Shown: positions 52,039 through 61,417, numbered from the stretch's first letter. The stretch is DNA of 64,000 nucleotides from Acinetobacter pittii ATCC 19004 = CIP 70.29 (GCF_000369045.1 NZ_KB849797.1:588132-652131); one strand, 5' to 3'. Made by a program: numbers and translations. The notes: generated by a model not told the origin, from the letters alone.

Positions 52039-52736
52039 TGAAAGCTGTTTTATTTGATTTAGACGGTACGCTTATCGATACAGCTGCGGATTTCATTCGT
52101 ATTATTCAGCAAATGTGCCGTGATGCAAGACGCCCTGTTGTAGAAGCCGATCTTATTCGCACTCAGGTTTCTGAAGGTGCACGTGCGATGGTGAAATTGG
52201 TCTATCCAGAGTTGGATGTAGCCAATCCAATTTTCTTGGCGCATCGTCAAAACTTTTTAGATCTGTACGGCAATAATATTGTGGTTGATACAGATCTGTT
52301 TGAAGGCATGTATCCACTCTTAGAAGAGTTAGAAGCTGCGCAAATCCCATGGGGTATTGTGACCAACAAACCACGCGGATTAAGTGAATCTCTTTTAGAA
52401 AAGTTAAATCTGACAGAACGCTGTGCGGTTCTGGTATGCCCTGAAGATGTCAGTAAAACCAAACCAGATCCTGAACCAATGTATTTGGCTGCTAAACAGT
52501 TAAATATCCCAGCAGATCAAATTATTTATGTGGGCGACCACCCACGTGATATTGATGCTGGTCGCAATGCCGATATGTATACCATCTTGGCAGCTTATGG
52601 CTATTTACCTATCGAACACCGTGATGATTTAGCATCATGGCAGGCCGATTCGATTGTAAATACAGTGACAGAATTACACGATATGTTACGTCAAAAGCTT
52701 CCTGTTCTACAGGAAAATCAGCGTATGATAAGTTAA
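52035..52736 (+). CDS. mupP: HAD phosphatase, probable MurNAc-6-phosphate phosphatase MupP
   Basis: The 233-aa HAD hydrolase shows FDLDGTLIDTAADF (motif I, residues 7-20), VTNKPRGLSESLL (motif II), KPDPEPM (motif III) and VGDHPRDIDAGRNADM (motif IV). Such genes are often named gph (phosphoglycolate phosphatase). The gene order ubiG-this gene-yciK is that of Pseudomonas mupP, whose product removes phosphate from MurNAc-6-phosphate in the AmgK-MurU cell-wall recycling route that Acinetobacter shares. I infer MupP from that synteny; phosphoglycolate phosphatase remains the alternative. Confidence 0.75.
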   Translation: MMKAVLFDLDGTLIDTAADFIRIIQQMCRDARRPVVEADLIRTQVSEGARAMVKLVYPELDVANPIFLAHRQNFLDLYGNNIVVDTDLFEGMYPLLEELEAAQIPWGIVTNKPRGLSESLLEKLNLTERCAVLVCPEDVSKTKPDPEPMYLAAKQLNIPADQIIYVGDHPRDIDAGRNADMYTILAAYGYLPIEHRDDLASWQADSIVNTVTELHDMLRQKLPVLQENQRMIS

Positions 52737-52804
52737 CATCAGAGTTTTATAGACTTTTTTAACGGCTATTTGTTTTATCAATATAAAAAGAAGGAGGTTT
52801 ACCA

Positions 52805-53551
52805 ATGAAATATTCAGAATACCAACCTCGTCCGGATCTACTCAAAGATCGAATTATTTTAATTACCGGTGCTGGTGATGGAATTGGGCGAGCTGCGGCT
52901 CTAAGTTACGCCCTACATGGTGCAACCGTTGTCCTACATGGTAGAACCTTAAACAAACTTGAAGTTATTTATGATGAAATTGAAAGTCTAGGTGCACCGC
53001 AACCCGCGATTTTACCGCTACAACTTTCAAGTGCCTCTGACCGTGATTACGACTTTTTAGTTGATACGCTCGAAAAGCAGTTTGGACGTTTAGACGGTAT
53101 TTTGCATAATGCGGGTATTTTAGGTGAGCGTGTAGAGCTGGCACATTATCCTACAGAAGTATGGGATGACGTGATGGCAGTTAACTTACGTGCTCCGTTT
53201 GCCCTCACTCAAGCCTTATTACCACTTTTGCAAAAATCAGAAAACGCCTCTGTCGTATTTACCAGTTCTGGTGTAGGCCGTGAAGCGCGTGCTTTATGGG
53301 GCGCATATTCTGTCTCCAAAATTGCAATTGAAGCAGTGAGTAAAATTTTTGCAGCGGAAAATACTTATCCAAATATCCGCTTTAACTGCATTAATCCAGG
53401 CGCAACACGTACTGCAATGCGTGCGAAAGCCTACCCACAAGAAGATCCGAAAACACTACCTACACCAGAGTCGATCTTGCCTGCTTATCTCTATTTAATG
53501 GGTGAAGACAGCTTGGCACTCAATGGTCAAAGTATTGATGCTCAGGATTAA
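52805..53551 (+). CDS. yciK: YciK-type short-chain dehydrogenase
   Basis: The 248-aa Rossmann oxidoreductase has ILITGAGDGIGRAAALSYALHG (19-40), LHNAGILGERVEL and the catalytic YSVSKIAIE (about 168). It is preceded by a full AGGAGGT ribosome site. It lies after ubiG-mupP as in Pseudomonas. The physiological substrate is not known for the family. Confidence 0.9.
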   Translation: MKYSEYQPRPDLLKDRIILITGAGDGIGRAAALSYALHGATVVLHGRTLNKLEVIYDEIESLGAPQPAILPLQLSSASDRDYDFLVDTLEKQFGRLDGILHNAGILGERVELAHYPTEVWDDVMAVNLRAPFALTQALLPLLQKSENASVVFTSSGVGREARALWGAYSVSKIAIEAVSKIFAAENTYPNIRFNCINPGATRTAMRAKAYPQEDPKTLPTPESILPAYLYLMGEDSLALNGQSIDAQD

Positions 53552-53601
53552 AAAGTTAAAGATGAAAAAGCTAAATTAAATTACGGCCAATCATCAAATC
53601 T

Positions 53602-53639
53602 GGCTTGCCTATACCTGAAAAGATATACAAGCCTTTTTT
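53602..53639 (+). terminator. Terminator of ubiG-mupP-yciK
   Basis: GGCTTG/CAAGCC stem with extra TAT/ATA pairing inside and six T. Confidence 0.65.
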
Positions 53640-53767
53640 ATTATTGATAAAAACCCTTGATCTATCCGTAATTTTAATTGAACCATTAAATGATCTTCAC
53701 AGTTTCTCTGCATTTTGCGCGTAGAGTATTCAACATGAGAGACATCAGATGTAAACGAGGATGCATC

Positions 53768-54181
53768 ATGAAAAAGTTGTTCACCATCTTAGCCCTATGC
53801 ATAACCGTACTAACCACAAGTATGGCGAGCTTTGCTGACCCTCCTTTTGACCGAGGCCATGGCCCCAAAGGTCCTAAAGGTGGAGGGCCACGTGGTGAGT
53901 GGAATGATCGTGGGCCAGGATTTGGACGTGATCATGATGATGATCGTATCCGTGACGAACGCCGTATGCGCGAAGAGCGTGGCTTTGAACGCTTAAAACA
54001 ACATCGCTGGCAGCCTGGCTATGTTATGCCACAGCACTATCGTGGTAATGGCTATAAAGTCGACTATAAAGACAGTAACTTGCCAAAACCAGGCCGTAAT
54101 CAACAATGGTACAAAATCAACAATGACTATATTTTAGTCGACACAGATTCTAATAGCATTGTGAGTATTCGTGGTTTTTAA
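53768..54181 (+). CDS. RcnB-family secreted protein
   Basis: The 137-aa protein starts MKKLFTILALCITVLTTSMA behind GAGGA; longer in-frame extension to 53690 is rejected. A signal peptide is cut after about residue 23. The mature part begins with a Gly/Pro/Arg/His/Asp-rich, highly charged stretch (about 27-75) and ends with the RcnB motif region (MPQHYRGNGYKVDYKD, KPGRNQQWYKINNDYILVD). RcnB in E. coli is a periplasmic nickel/cobalt-homeostasis protein; the metal role here is inference. Confidence 0.85.
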   Translation: MKKLFTILALCITVLTTSMASFADPPFDRGHGPKGPKGGGPRGEWNDRGPGFGRDHDDDRIRDERRMREERGFERLKQHRWQPGYVMPQHYRGNGYKVDYKDSNLPKPGRNQQWYKINNDYILVDTDSNSIVSIRGF

Positions 54182-54182
54182 G

Positions 54183-54243
54183 GCGATAGACCCTCGCTAT
54201 CGCTGAATAAAAAGGATAAAGCCTCTCGGTTTTATCCTTTTTT
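54183..54243 (+). terminator. Double hairpin and terminator after the first RcnB-like gene
   Basis: GCGATAG/CTATCGC (54183-54203) immediately follows the stop; AAAAAGGATAAA with TTTATCCTTTTTT (54209-54243) is the actual intrinsic terminator. Confidence 0.8.
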
Positions 54244-54393
54244 ATTTTTTATATTCTTAAATGATGAATTTTCTTAATTTCTTCTTATTTCATAGGGAGT
54301 TTTCACATTTATTCTTCTTGGCCTCCACGATTTATCTGCAATTGTTCACTAATCTTTAATTATTGAAATTCAGCTCATCATTCGAGGTTTACA

Positions 54394-54723
54394 ATGAAAA
54401 AATTAACAACAGCGATTGTTCTTTCTCTTAGTGGTTTAGTTGCAACAACAGCCATGGCAGCACCAAACGATCATAATCATCATGGCAATTACCAAAACCA
54501 TGAAGTAAAAACAGTTAAAGTGATTAAAAAAGATGATCATCGCAATGCGTGGCGAGTAGGCCAGGTTGTACCGCATGAGTATCGACATTCACGTTACGTG
54601 ATCGACTATCGTCAACATCAAAAATTGACTAAACCAGGTCGTTACCAAAAATGGTATAAAGTGAATGGAAATTATGTACTGGTGAATGAACAAAGTCATA
54701 AAATCATTAGAGTGGTTTACTAA
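54394..54723 (+). CDS. Second RcnB-family secreted protein
   Basis: The 109-aa protein has a signal peptide MKKLTTAIVLSLSGLVATTAMAA (cut after about 22) and a short His/Asn-rich segment NDHNHHGNYQNHE (25-37). The RcnB motif follows, VPHEYRHSRYVIDYR then KPGRYQKWYKVNGNYVLVN. A GAGG ribosome site precedes the ATG. It is a shorter paralogue of the previous gene with its own terminator; the His cluster could bind metal. Confidence 0.85.
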   Translation: MKKLTTAIVLSLSGLVATTAMAAPNDHNHHGNYQNHEVKTVKVIKKDDHRNAWRVGQVVPHEYRHSRYVIDYRQHQKLTKPGRYQKWYKVNGNYVLVNEQSHKIIRVVY

Positions 54724-54739
54724 TTTAAAACTTTTTAAG

Positions 54740-54768
54740 CACCCAAATTTCAATTTGGGTGTTTTTTT
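54740..54768 (+). terminator. Terminator of the second RcnB-like gene
   Basis: CACCCAAATT/AATTTGGGTG stem with a two-base loop and seven T. Confidence 0.88.
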
Positions 54769-54843
54769 ATCTAAAACATGCGGCTTTAATCTTTTTTGTT
54801 TAGAATCATCTTTATATCTTTTTGCTGTTGATTCGAGATCGGT

Positions 54844-56199
54844 ATGTCAAGTAAGCCTGTAAGTAAGTCACATAATAACACCCAGCATTATGTACACTGG
54901 TTTCGACACTCAGCGCCCTACATTAATGCTCACCGCGATAAAACATTTGTGTTGATGTTTGGTGGTGAAGCAGTCCGTCATCCTAATTTTGAACATATCA
55001 TTCACGACATTGCTTTATTGCACTCTCTTGGTATTCGCTTAATTCTTGTGTACGGCGCACGTCCGCAAATTAATCAAAATCTTAAAGAAAAAGGAATCGA
55101 AACTCCTTTTTATGATAACAGCCGTATTACCACACGTGAATCTTTAAGCTGTGTCATGAGTGCTGTAGGTTCTATCCGCCTAGAAATCGAAGCATTGCTT
55201 TCTATGGGCTTAGCAAACTCGCCAATGTACGGCGCTCGCATAGATGTGGTATCAGGTAATTTTGTGACTGCTAAACCTTATGGCATTCGTGATGGCATGG
55301 ATTTCCAACTTACAGGTGAAGTTCGTTCTATCGATACAGATGCGATTGATCGACACCTCGATAATCATAATATTGTACTGCTAGGGCCAACAGGTTACTC
55401 CACTACAGGTGAGGTGTTTAACTTGCGAGCAGAAGAAGTTGCGACCAAAACTGCAACTTATTTAAAAGCAGATAAACTCATATTTCTAGGTGAGCAACAA
55501 GGATTGCTGAATGAAGATGAGCAAATATTACGTGAATTAAGCCCACATCAACTGGACTACTATATTCAACAATATCAAACTATTAGCCCAACACTCACTT
55601 TGCATTTGCAACAGGCAAAAAAAGCATCTTTATCAGGTGTACACCGCGTTCATCTTATTTCTTATGCCTATGATGGCGCCCTTCTCGAAGAGTTATTTAC
55701 CCGAGATGGTATAGGGACCATGATTACCGATGCGCATTATGAAGAAGTTCGCATGGCCAATATTCAAGACGTAGGCGGTTTAATGAATTTATTACGTCCA
55801 TTAGAAGAAGAAGGTATATTAGTTTATCGTTCGCGTGAACGTTTAGAGCAAGAGATTAGCCAGTTCGCTGTCATTGAACGCGATGGTACGATTCTAGCGT
55901 GTGCTGCACTTTATCCAATTCCAACAGAATTTAATGAAACACGTTCAGCAGAAATTGCCTGCGTCGCAGTACATCCAAGTTATCGTAAATCGAACCGTGG
56001 CAGCCAGATTTTGCAATTCCTTGAAGAAAAGGCAAAAGAACAAGGTATTCGTCAATTATTTGTTTTAACGACTCGAACCGCTCACTGGTTCTTAGAACAC
56101 GGTTTCCATCAAGTTACTGTTGATGACTTACCAAATGCTCGTCAGGCGCTTTATAACTATCAAAGGAATTCTTTAGTCTTTAAGAAACTGCTTCCTTAG
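54844..56199 (+). CDS. argA: N-acetylglutamate synthase ArgA
   Basis: The 451-aa enzyme starts arginine synthesis by acetylating glutamate. The N-terminal amino-acid-kinase domain (about 30-290) includes VLMFGGEAVRHPNFEHIIHDI and VYGARPQI. The C-terminal GNAT domain (about 305-445) contains IACVAVHPSYRKSNRGSQIL, the acetyl-CoA loop. The length and order are those of classical two-domain ArgA, feedback-inhibited by arginine. The ribosome site is weak. Confidence 0.94.
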   Translation: MSSKPVSKSHNNTQHYVHWFRHSAPYINAHRDKTFVLMFGGEAVRHPNFEHIIHDIALLHSLGIRLILVYGARPQINQNLKEKGIETPFYDNSRITTRESLSCVMSAVGSIRLEIEALLSMGLANSPMYGARIDVVSGNFVTAKPYGIRDGMDFQLTGEVRSIDTDAIDRHLDNHNIVLLGPTGYSTTGEVFNLRAEEVATKTATYLKADKLIFLGEQQGLLNEDEQILRELSPHQLDYYIQQYQTISPTLTLHLQQAKKASLSGVHRVHLISYAYDGALLEELFTRDGIGTMITDAHYEEVRMANIQDVGGLMNLLRPLEEEGILVYRSRERLEQEISQFAVIERDGTILACAALYPIPTEFNETRSAEIACVAVHPSYRKSNRGSQILQFLEEKAKEQGIRQLFVLTTRTAHWFLEHGFHQVTVDDLPNARQALYNYQRNSLVFKKLLP

Positions 56200-56244
56200 C
56201 CTTTGCTCTTTTTAAGATATTCTTATTTCAGATAAGCTTAGTTC

Positions 56245-56291
56245 AAAAAGTACAACCGTAAACACGATTAATTTATGGTTGTACTTTTTTT
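56245..56291 (+). terminator. Terminator of argA
   Basis: AAAAAGTACAACC/GGTTGTACTTTTTTT stem with a partly paired loop of about 19 bases. Confidence 0.85.
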
Positions 56292-56533
56292 AAATCTAAA
56301 TTTTTTAGGTTTTAATATTTTTTATTTTATTTACATTAACTTAATAACAATTCATTAAATATATTTCTATTAGATAAATCATTTTTTCGCATAAGTTTAT
56401 AGCCTATTGTGTTTAGCTTTTTTTTGCATAAATAAAGACCGAATACTTATTTTTTCTGAAATAAAAATCCATTTAGGGTATCTGCTCATCCAATTATTTT
56501 TTTCTTTTTCTCTTTCGGGGAGTACGAAATCTC
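56292..56533. other. AT-rich leader of the sulfonate operon
   Basis: About 240 bases of very AT-rich sequence lie before the first ssuA. I see T-runs near 56408-56415 and 56497-56512, and no convincing sigma-70 pair, coding frame or stem. CysB/Cbl-type control would be expected of a sulfonate operon, but no site can be pointed to. Confidence 0.4.
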
Positions 56534-57502
56534 ATGGCACTTTTCAACACCACTTCATGGGCAAAATATTCAGTCATCGCGGTCAGCCTTGCAGGAGTGA
56601 TGATGTTAAGTGGTTGTGCCAAAAAAGAGGAACAAGCCACCACAACCTTAAATATCGGCTATCAAAAATATGGGATTCTTCCTATTTTAAAGGCTCGTGG
56701 TGACTTAGAAAAAGCATTAAAAGAACAAGGCGTGCAAGTGAAATGGGTTGAGTTCCCTGCTGGCCCTCAATTGCTTGAAGGCTTAAACGTAGGAAGTGTT
56801 TCACTCGGTGAAGCAGGTGAAGCACCACCGATCTTTGCTCAGGCTGCCAATCCAAATTTAGTCTATGTCGCAAACCAACCTGCTGCGCCAAAAGCTGAAG
56901 CACTATTGGTACAAAAAGACTCTCCAATCCAATCTATTAAAGATTTAAAAGGCAAACGTGTTGCTCTTAATAAAGGCTCGAATGTTCATTACCTATTGTT
57001 AAAAGTTTTAGAAGCCAACAACTTAAGCTTAAGTGATATTCAACCAGTTTATTTACCGCCATCAGACGCTCGTGCTGCCTTTGAAAAAGGTGCTGTCGAT
57101 GCATGGGTGATTTGGGACCCGTTCTTTGCAGCGGCTGAACATCAAATTCAGGCCCGAGTTTTAGCAACAGGCGAAAACTTGGTGAGTAATCATCAGTTCT
57201 ATTTAGCTGACCGTAAATTTGCAGAAAATAATCCGAAAGTACTCAACACTGTTGTACAGACACTTAACCAGACCACTGAGTGGGTAAGTTCACATCAGGA
57301 TGAAGCTGCCAAGTTACTCGAAAAACCTACCGCACTTGAGTTTGAAGTACTCAAAACTTCTATTTCACGTATGGGTTTTGGAGTTCAGCCAATCTCTGAC
57401 AAGGTGGCACAAGAACAACAACAAGTAGCTAATGCTTTTTATGCGCAAAAGCTCATTCCAAACAAACTCACCATTCAAGATGCCATTTTAAAACTGAAAT
57501 AA
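56534..57502 (+). CDS. Sulfonate-binding lipoprotein of an ABC transporter (SsuA-type)
   Basis: The 322-aa substrate-binding protein has a lipoprotein signal ending in LSGC (Cys28), so it is membrane-anchored. Family motifs: LNIGYQKYGILPILKARG, WVEFPAGPQLLEGLNVGSVSLG, LKGKRVALNKGSNVHYLL and FEKGAVDAWVIWDPFFAAAE. It is the first of two SsuA-type genes in tandem, 72 bases apart. Confidence 0.88.
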   Translation: MALFNTTSWAKYSVIAVSLAGVMMLSGCAKKEEQATTTLNIGYQKYGILPILKARGDLEKALKEQGVQVKWVEFPAGPQLLEGLNVGSVSLGEAGEAPPIFAQAANPNLVYVANQPAAPKAEALLVQKDSPIQSIKDLKGKRVALNKGSNVHYLLLKVLEANNLSLSDIQPVYLPPSDARAAFEKGAVDAWVIWDPFFAAAEHQIQARVLATGENLVSNHQFYLADRKFAENNPKVLNTVVQTLNQTTEWVSSHQDEAAKLLEKPTALEFEVLKTSISRMGFGVQPISDKVAQEQQQVANAFYAQKLIPNKLTIQDAILKLK

Positions 57503-57574
57503 ACCCAGCTTGGGCACGGCTTAAATAATCATATAAATGCTGTGCCTGACCTCAAGGGGAACAAGGATATCAAT

Positions 57575-58558
57575 ATGCAACATCAGTCATTATTTATTAA
57601 GAGTCAGTGGACACAATTGGTTAAGCGCATCAGTGCAATTACTGTATTAGGCTTAACAATCGCAGCACCAGCTTGGGCAATTGACCCAACTGTGAAAGAA
57701 CTTCGTATTGGTTTTCAAAAAAGTTCGATTAACTTTGCGATTGCCAAACAACAAAAATTATTTGAACAAGAATTTCCAAATGCCAAAGTTACTTGGAACG
57801 AGTTCCCTGCTGGTCCACAAATTTTAGAAGCTTTAGCTGTCGGTTCACTTGATGTAGGCGTTACTGGAGATACACCTCCTGTCTACGCACAAGCGGCTGG
57901 CAAGCCTTTGTATTACATTGCCTATGAAGCAGCTAAACCACTAGCATCGGCAATTTTGGTTCCTAAAAACTCACAGCTCAAACAGCTAAAAGACCTTAAA
58001 GGTAAACGCATTGCACTGCAAAAAGGTTCGAGCTCACATTACTTACTTGTGCAAGCTGTACGTAAAGCAGGCCTAAACTGGAGCGATATTACCCCCATCT
58101 GGCTTACCCCTGCCGATGCTCGCGCAGCATTTCAAAAAGGTGCCGTTGATGCATGGGCCATTTGGGACCCTTACTTCGCTTCAGCACAACTAGAAGATCA
58201 AGCTCGTGTTCTTGCATCGGGTAAAGGCTTAAGCCCGAACTATACATTTTATTTAGCAGCTCCAAATTTTGTTAAACAACATCCTAAATCTGTTTCAGGG
58301 CTCATCAAACAAATCAATCAAGCTGACAAATGGGTTCAAAGCCATCAAGCAGAAACGGCAACAGCCATTGGCCAAAGCACAGGACTGAAGCCTGCGACCA
58401 GTGACTTATTTATTAAACGCCGTCCTCGTCCTTCATCAGCAGCTCCACTCAGCAGTAAAGTGATTGCTGAGCAGCAGCAACTCGCAGATATTTTTACTCA
58501 ACAAGGCATCATTCCAAAACCAATCAGCATTAAACAAGCTGTTTGGATTGCCAAGTAA
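57575..58558 (+). CDS. ssuA: Periplasmic sulfonate-binding protein SsuA
   Basis: The 327-aa protein starts MQHQSLFIKSQWTQLV behind AAGGAT; an in-frame GTG 11 codons earlier is rejected. A signal peptide ends near AAPAWA (about 30). Motifs: LRIGFQKSSINFAIAKQQ, WNEFPAGPQILEALAVGSLDVG, LKGKRIALQKGSSSHYLL and FQKGAVDAWAIWDPYFASAQ. Unlike the preceding paralogue it is soluble. Confidence 0.92.
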   Translation: MQHQSLFIKSQWTQLVKRISAITVLGLTIAAPAWAIDPTVKELRIGFQKSSINFAIAKQQKLFEQEFPNAKVTWNEFPAGPQILEALAVGSLDVGVTGDTPPVYAQAAGKPLYYIAYEAAKPLASAILVPKNSQLKQLKDLKGKRIALQKGSSSHYLLVQAVRKAGLNWSDITPIWLTPADARAAFQKGAVDAWAIWDPYFASAQLEDQARVLASGKGLSPNYTFYLAAPNFVKQHPKSVSGLIKQINQADKWVQSHQAETATAIGQSTGLKPATSDLFIKRRPRPSSAAPLSSKVIAEQQQLADIFTQQGIIPKPISIKQAVWIAK

Positions 58559-58584
58559 TTTCAATAGACATATAGGTAATGCAC

Positions 58585-59760
58585 ATGAAAATTTTCTGGT
58601 TTATTCCTACCCACGGTGATAGTCGCTATTTAGGTACAAGTAAAGGCGCTCGTCAGGTTGACCATGCCTATATGAAGCAAATTGCTGTGGCAGTAGATAA
58701 TTTAGGTTATGAAGGTGTACTTATTCCAACAGGTCGTTCATGTGAAGACCCGTGGATTACGGCGGCTAGCCTAATTGATGCAACTCAACACCTTAAATTT
58801 TTAGTTGCATTACGACCAGGGGTAACCACACCAGCTTTGGCAGCACGTATGGCTGCAACGTTTGACCGTTTGTCGAATGGCCGTGTGTTACTCAACTTAG
58901 TGACTGGTGGTGATGAGGCTGAATTACGCGGTGATGGCTTATATGAAGATCACTCAACGCGTTATCAAACTGCCAATGAATACGTAAAAATCTGGCGTGA
59001 GATTTTGACACGCTCACATACAGGTGAAGCTTTTACATTCCACGGTGAACGTTTACAAGTGGATGATGCAAAACTACTTTACCCACCTGTTCAAAAGCCT
59101 TACCCACCACTTTGGTTCGGTGGTTCTTCAGACGTCGCTGTCGATTTGGCTGCTGAGCAAGTCGATACTTACCTTACGTGGGGTGAACCACCTGAAGCCG
59201 TAAAACAAAAGATCGAACATGTTCGTGCCAAAGCTGAGGCTAAAGGCCGCAAATTAACTTATGGCATTCGCTTACATGTGATTGTTCGTGAAACCAACGA
59301 ACAAGCTTGGGCAGCAGCGAACGAGCTTATCCAATATCTTGATGATGCGACTATTGCTGCGGCACAGAAAAAATTTGCACAAATGGACTCTGTAGGCCAA
59401 CAACGTATGGCGGCTCTCCATGGTGGTAATCGAGACAAACTAGAAGTATCTCCAAACCTTTGGGCGGGTATTGGTTTAGTTCGTGGTGGTGCAGGTACAG
59501 CACTTGTAGGCGATCCTGAAACAGTTGCTGCTCGTATTCAGGAATATGCTGATTTAGGTATTGATACTTTCATTTTCTCAGGCTATCCACACCTTGAAGA
59601 ATCAATTCGTTTTGCAGAGTTAGTATTCCCGTTATTACCAATTGAAACTCGCGCTAAACTTGCTCAGCCAAATTTAACAGGTCCATTCGGTGAAATTATT
59701 GCCAACAATTATGTTCCAGACGAGAAGAAGCAAAATAGTTCCGTCAAGGAGCCTGCATGA
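58585..59760 (+). CDS. ssuD: FMNH2-dependent alkanesulfonate monooxygenase SsuD
   Basis: The 391-aa luciferase-like enzyme splits alkanesulfonates into aldehyde and sulfite. The second of two close ATGs, giving MKIFWFIPTHGDSRYLG, has better ribosome-site spacing. Motifs: GVLIPTGRSCEDPW, LRPGVTTPALAARMAATFDRLSNGR, NLVTGGDEAELRGDG and FIFSGYPHLEE. It overlaps ssuC by ATGA. A partner flavin reductase (SsuE) is not in the operon and must be elsewhere. Confidence 0.95.
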   Translation: MKIFWFIPTHGDSRYLGTSKGARQVDHAYMKQIAVAVDNLGYEGVLIPTGRSCEDPWITAASLIDATQHLKFLVALRPGVTTPALAARMAATFDRLSNGRVLLNLVTGGDEAELRGDGLYEDHSTRYQTANEYVKIWREILTRSHTGEAFTFHGERLQVDDAKLLYPPVQKPYPPLWFGGSSDVAVDLAAEQVDTYLTWGEPPEAVKQKIEHVRAKAEAKGRKLTYGIRLHVIVRETNEQAWAAANELIQYLDDATIAAAQKKFAQMDSVGQQRMAALHGGNRDKLEVSPNLWAGIGLVRGGAGTALVGDPETVAARIQEYADLGIDTFIFSGYPHLEESIRFAELVFPLLPIETRAKLAQPNLTGPFGEIIANNYVPDEKKQNSSVKEPA

Positions 59761-60554
59761 GCAAAGCTGAAAGTGTTGTTTCACGTGGAACAAAACAAAT
59801 CGGGCAGCGTTTGCTGCCTTGGATTTTCCCTATTCTTCTATTGGTTGTTTGGCAAATTGCCTCAAGTTCGGGTCTTTTAGAAAGCCGTATTTTACCCGCA
59901 CCTACTGCTGTAGTTTCCGCTTTTTGGCATCTACTGGTGAGTGGCGAACTCTGGCAGCACGTTAAAGTCAGTGCTGGTCGTGCACTGCTTGGCCTTCTGA
60001 TAGGAGGCGGTTTAGGTTTGTTATTAGGCCTACTCAACGGGTCTTCGCGTTTCGCCTCTACCCTGCTCGATACGACCTTACAAATGATTCGTAACATCCC
60101 AGCCTTAGCACTTATCCCACTCGTCATCTTGTGGTTCGGTATTGATGAAACAGCGAAATTATTTTTAGTCGCAGTAGGTGTTTTCTTCCCGATTTATATT
60201 AATACCTATCACGGTATTCGCTCAGTTGACCCTCAATTGATTGAGATGGGTAAAAGCTACGGACTTTCACGTTGGCAGCTCTACAAAGAAATTATTTTGC
60301 CAGGTGCGATGCCTTCTATTTTAGTGGGTTTACGCTTTGCTTTAGGTTTAGTTTGGGTATTACTCATTGTTGCTGAAACCATTTCAGCTCAAGCAGGTAT
60401 TGGTTATATGACCATGAATGCACGTGAGTTTTTACAAACGGATGTAGTTCTGGTTGGTATTCTTCTGTACGCCTTACTAGGCAAACTGGCAGATGTTTTA
60501 GCACAGCTTTTGGAACGCTATTTACTACGTTGGCACTCTGGATATCAGAAATAA
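59757..60554 (+). CDS. ssuC: Sulfonate ABC transporter permease SsuC
   Basis: The 265-aa inner-membrane protein has six predicted helices and the permease-ATPase contact loop EMGKSYGLSRWQLYKEIILPGAMPSILVG (about 162-190). It follows ssuD with a four-base overlap. Confidence 0.94.
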   Translation: MSKAESVVSRGTKQIGQRLLPWIFPILLLVVWQIASSSGLLESRILPAPTAVVSAFWHLLVSGELWQHVKVSAGRALLGLLIGGGLGLLLGLLNGSSRFASTLLDTTLQMIRNIPALALIPLVILWFGIDETAKLFLVAVGVFFPIYINTYHGIRSVDPQLIEMGKSYGLSRWQLYKEIILPGAMPSILVGLRFALGLVWVLLIVAETISAQAGIGYMTMNAREFLQTDVVLVGILLYALLGKLADVLAQLLERYLLRWHSGYQK

Positions 60555-60567
60555 GGGAGCTTAGAAC

Positions 60568-61368
60568 ATGACAAATCTGAATTTAAATATTAATCAGAAT
60601 GAAGTGCAGCTCATTCCGGAAGAACCAACAGAATTTCAAGAACCTGTATTAGGTGCAGAGATTCTGATTGAGCAACTTTATAAATTTTATGGTGAGGTAA
60701 AGGTCCTCGAAGATCTTGACCTACACATCCAGCCGGGTGAGTTTTTAGCAATTGTTGGCCGAAGTGGTTGTGGCAAAAGTACATTACTCCGTTTAATTGC
60801 TCAACTTGAAAAAGCCAGCTTTGGGGAAATCAAATTTAAATCTGCCCGACATTTACGTGAAGGCATTACGAACGATGATATTCGAGTAATGTTCCAAGAT
60901 CCTCGTTTACTTCCTTGGAGAAATATTCTTCAAAATGTTCAACTTGGGCTACCAAAATCACAACATGCTTTGGCAGAAGAATTATTAGAAAAAGTAGGTT
61001 TAAAAGAAAAAGCGGGACAATGGCCTTCCCAGCTCTCAGGTGGTCAACGTCAGCGTACAGCCCTAGCCCGTGCACTGTCGCATACGCCGCGCATATTGTT
61101 GCTAGACGAACCTTTGGGTGCATTAGACGCGTTAACTCGTCTTGAGATGCAAAGCTTGATTGAGCGCTTGTGGAAGGAGCAAGGCTTTACTGCAATTTTG
61201 GTCACACACGATGTGAGTGAAGCAGTGCAATTAGCTGACCGTATTATCTTATTAGATAAGGGTCAGATTGCTCAAAGTTTCCAAGTTAATTTGCCGCGCC
61301 CGCGTAAAAAAAGTATTACTTTTGCTCAGCTTGAACAACAAGTACTCGATGCGGTTTTGGCAACTTAA
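60568..61368 (+). CDS. ssuB: Sulfonate ABC transporter ATPase SsuB
   Basis: The 266-aa ATPase has Walker A GRSGCGKST (about 65-73), the Q-loop MFQDPRLLPW (about 111), the signature LSGGQRQRTALARAL (about 153), Walker B ILLLDEPLGALDAL (about 173) and the switch His (VTHDVSEA). It has a longer, acidic N-terminus than usual (first 28 residues). Last gene of the operon. Confidence 0.94.
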   Translation: MTNLNLNINQNEVQLIPEEPTEFQEPVLGAEILIEQLYKFYGEVKVLEDLDLHIQPGEFLAIVGRSGCGKSTLLRLIAQLEKASFGEIKFKSARHLREGITNDDIRVMFQDPRLLPWRNILQNVQLGLPKSQHALAEELLEKVGLKEKAGQWPSQLSGGQRQRTALARALSHTPRILLLDEPLGALDALTRLEMQSLIERLWKEQGFTAILVTHDVSEAVQLADRIILLDKGQIAQSFQVNLPRPRKKSITFAQLEQQVLDAVLAT

Positions 61369-61417
61369 GTTTGCGATGAGTAATGAGAACTGTTCAACCG
61401 AAAAATGCCCAATTTAC

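Noticed and set aside
56407..56703. 98-residue frame upstream of and overlapping the first ssuA
   Set aside because: No ribosome site, overlaps the lipoprotein signal of ssuA in another frame, and runs through an AT-rich leader.
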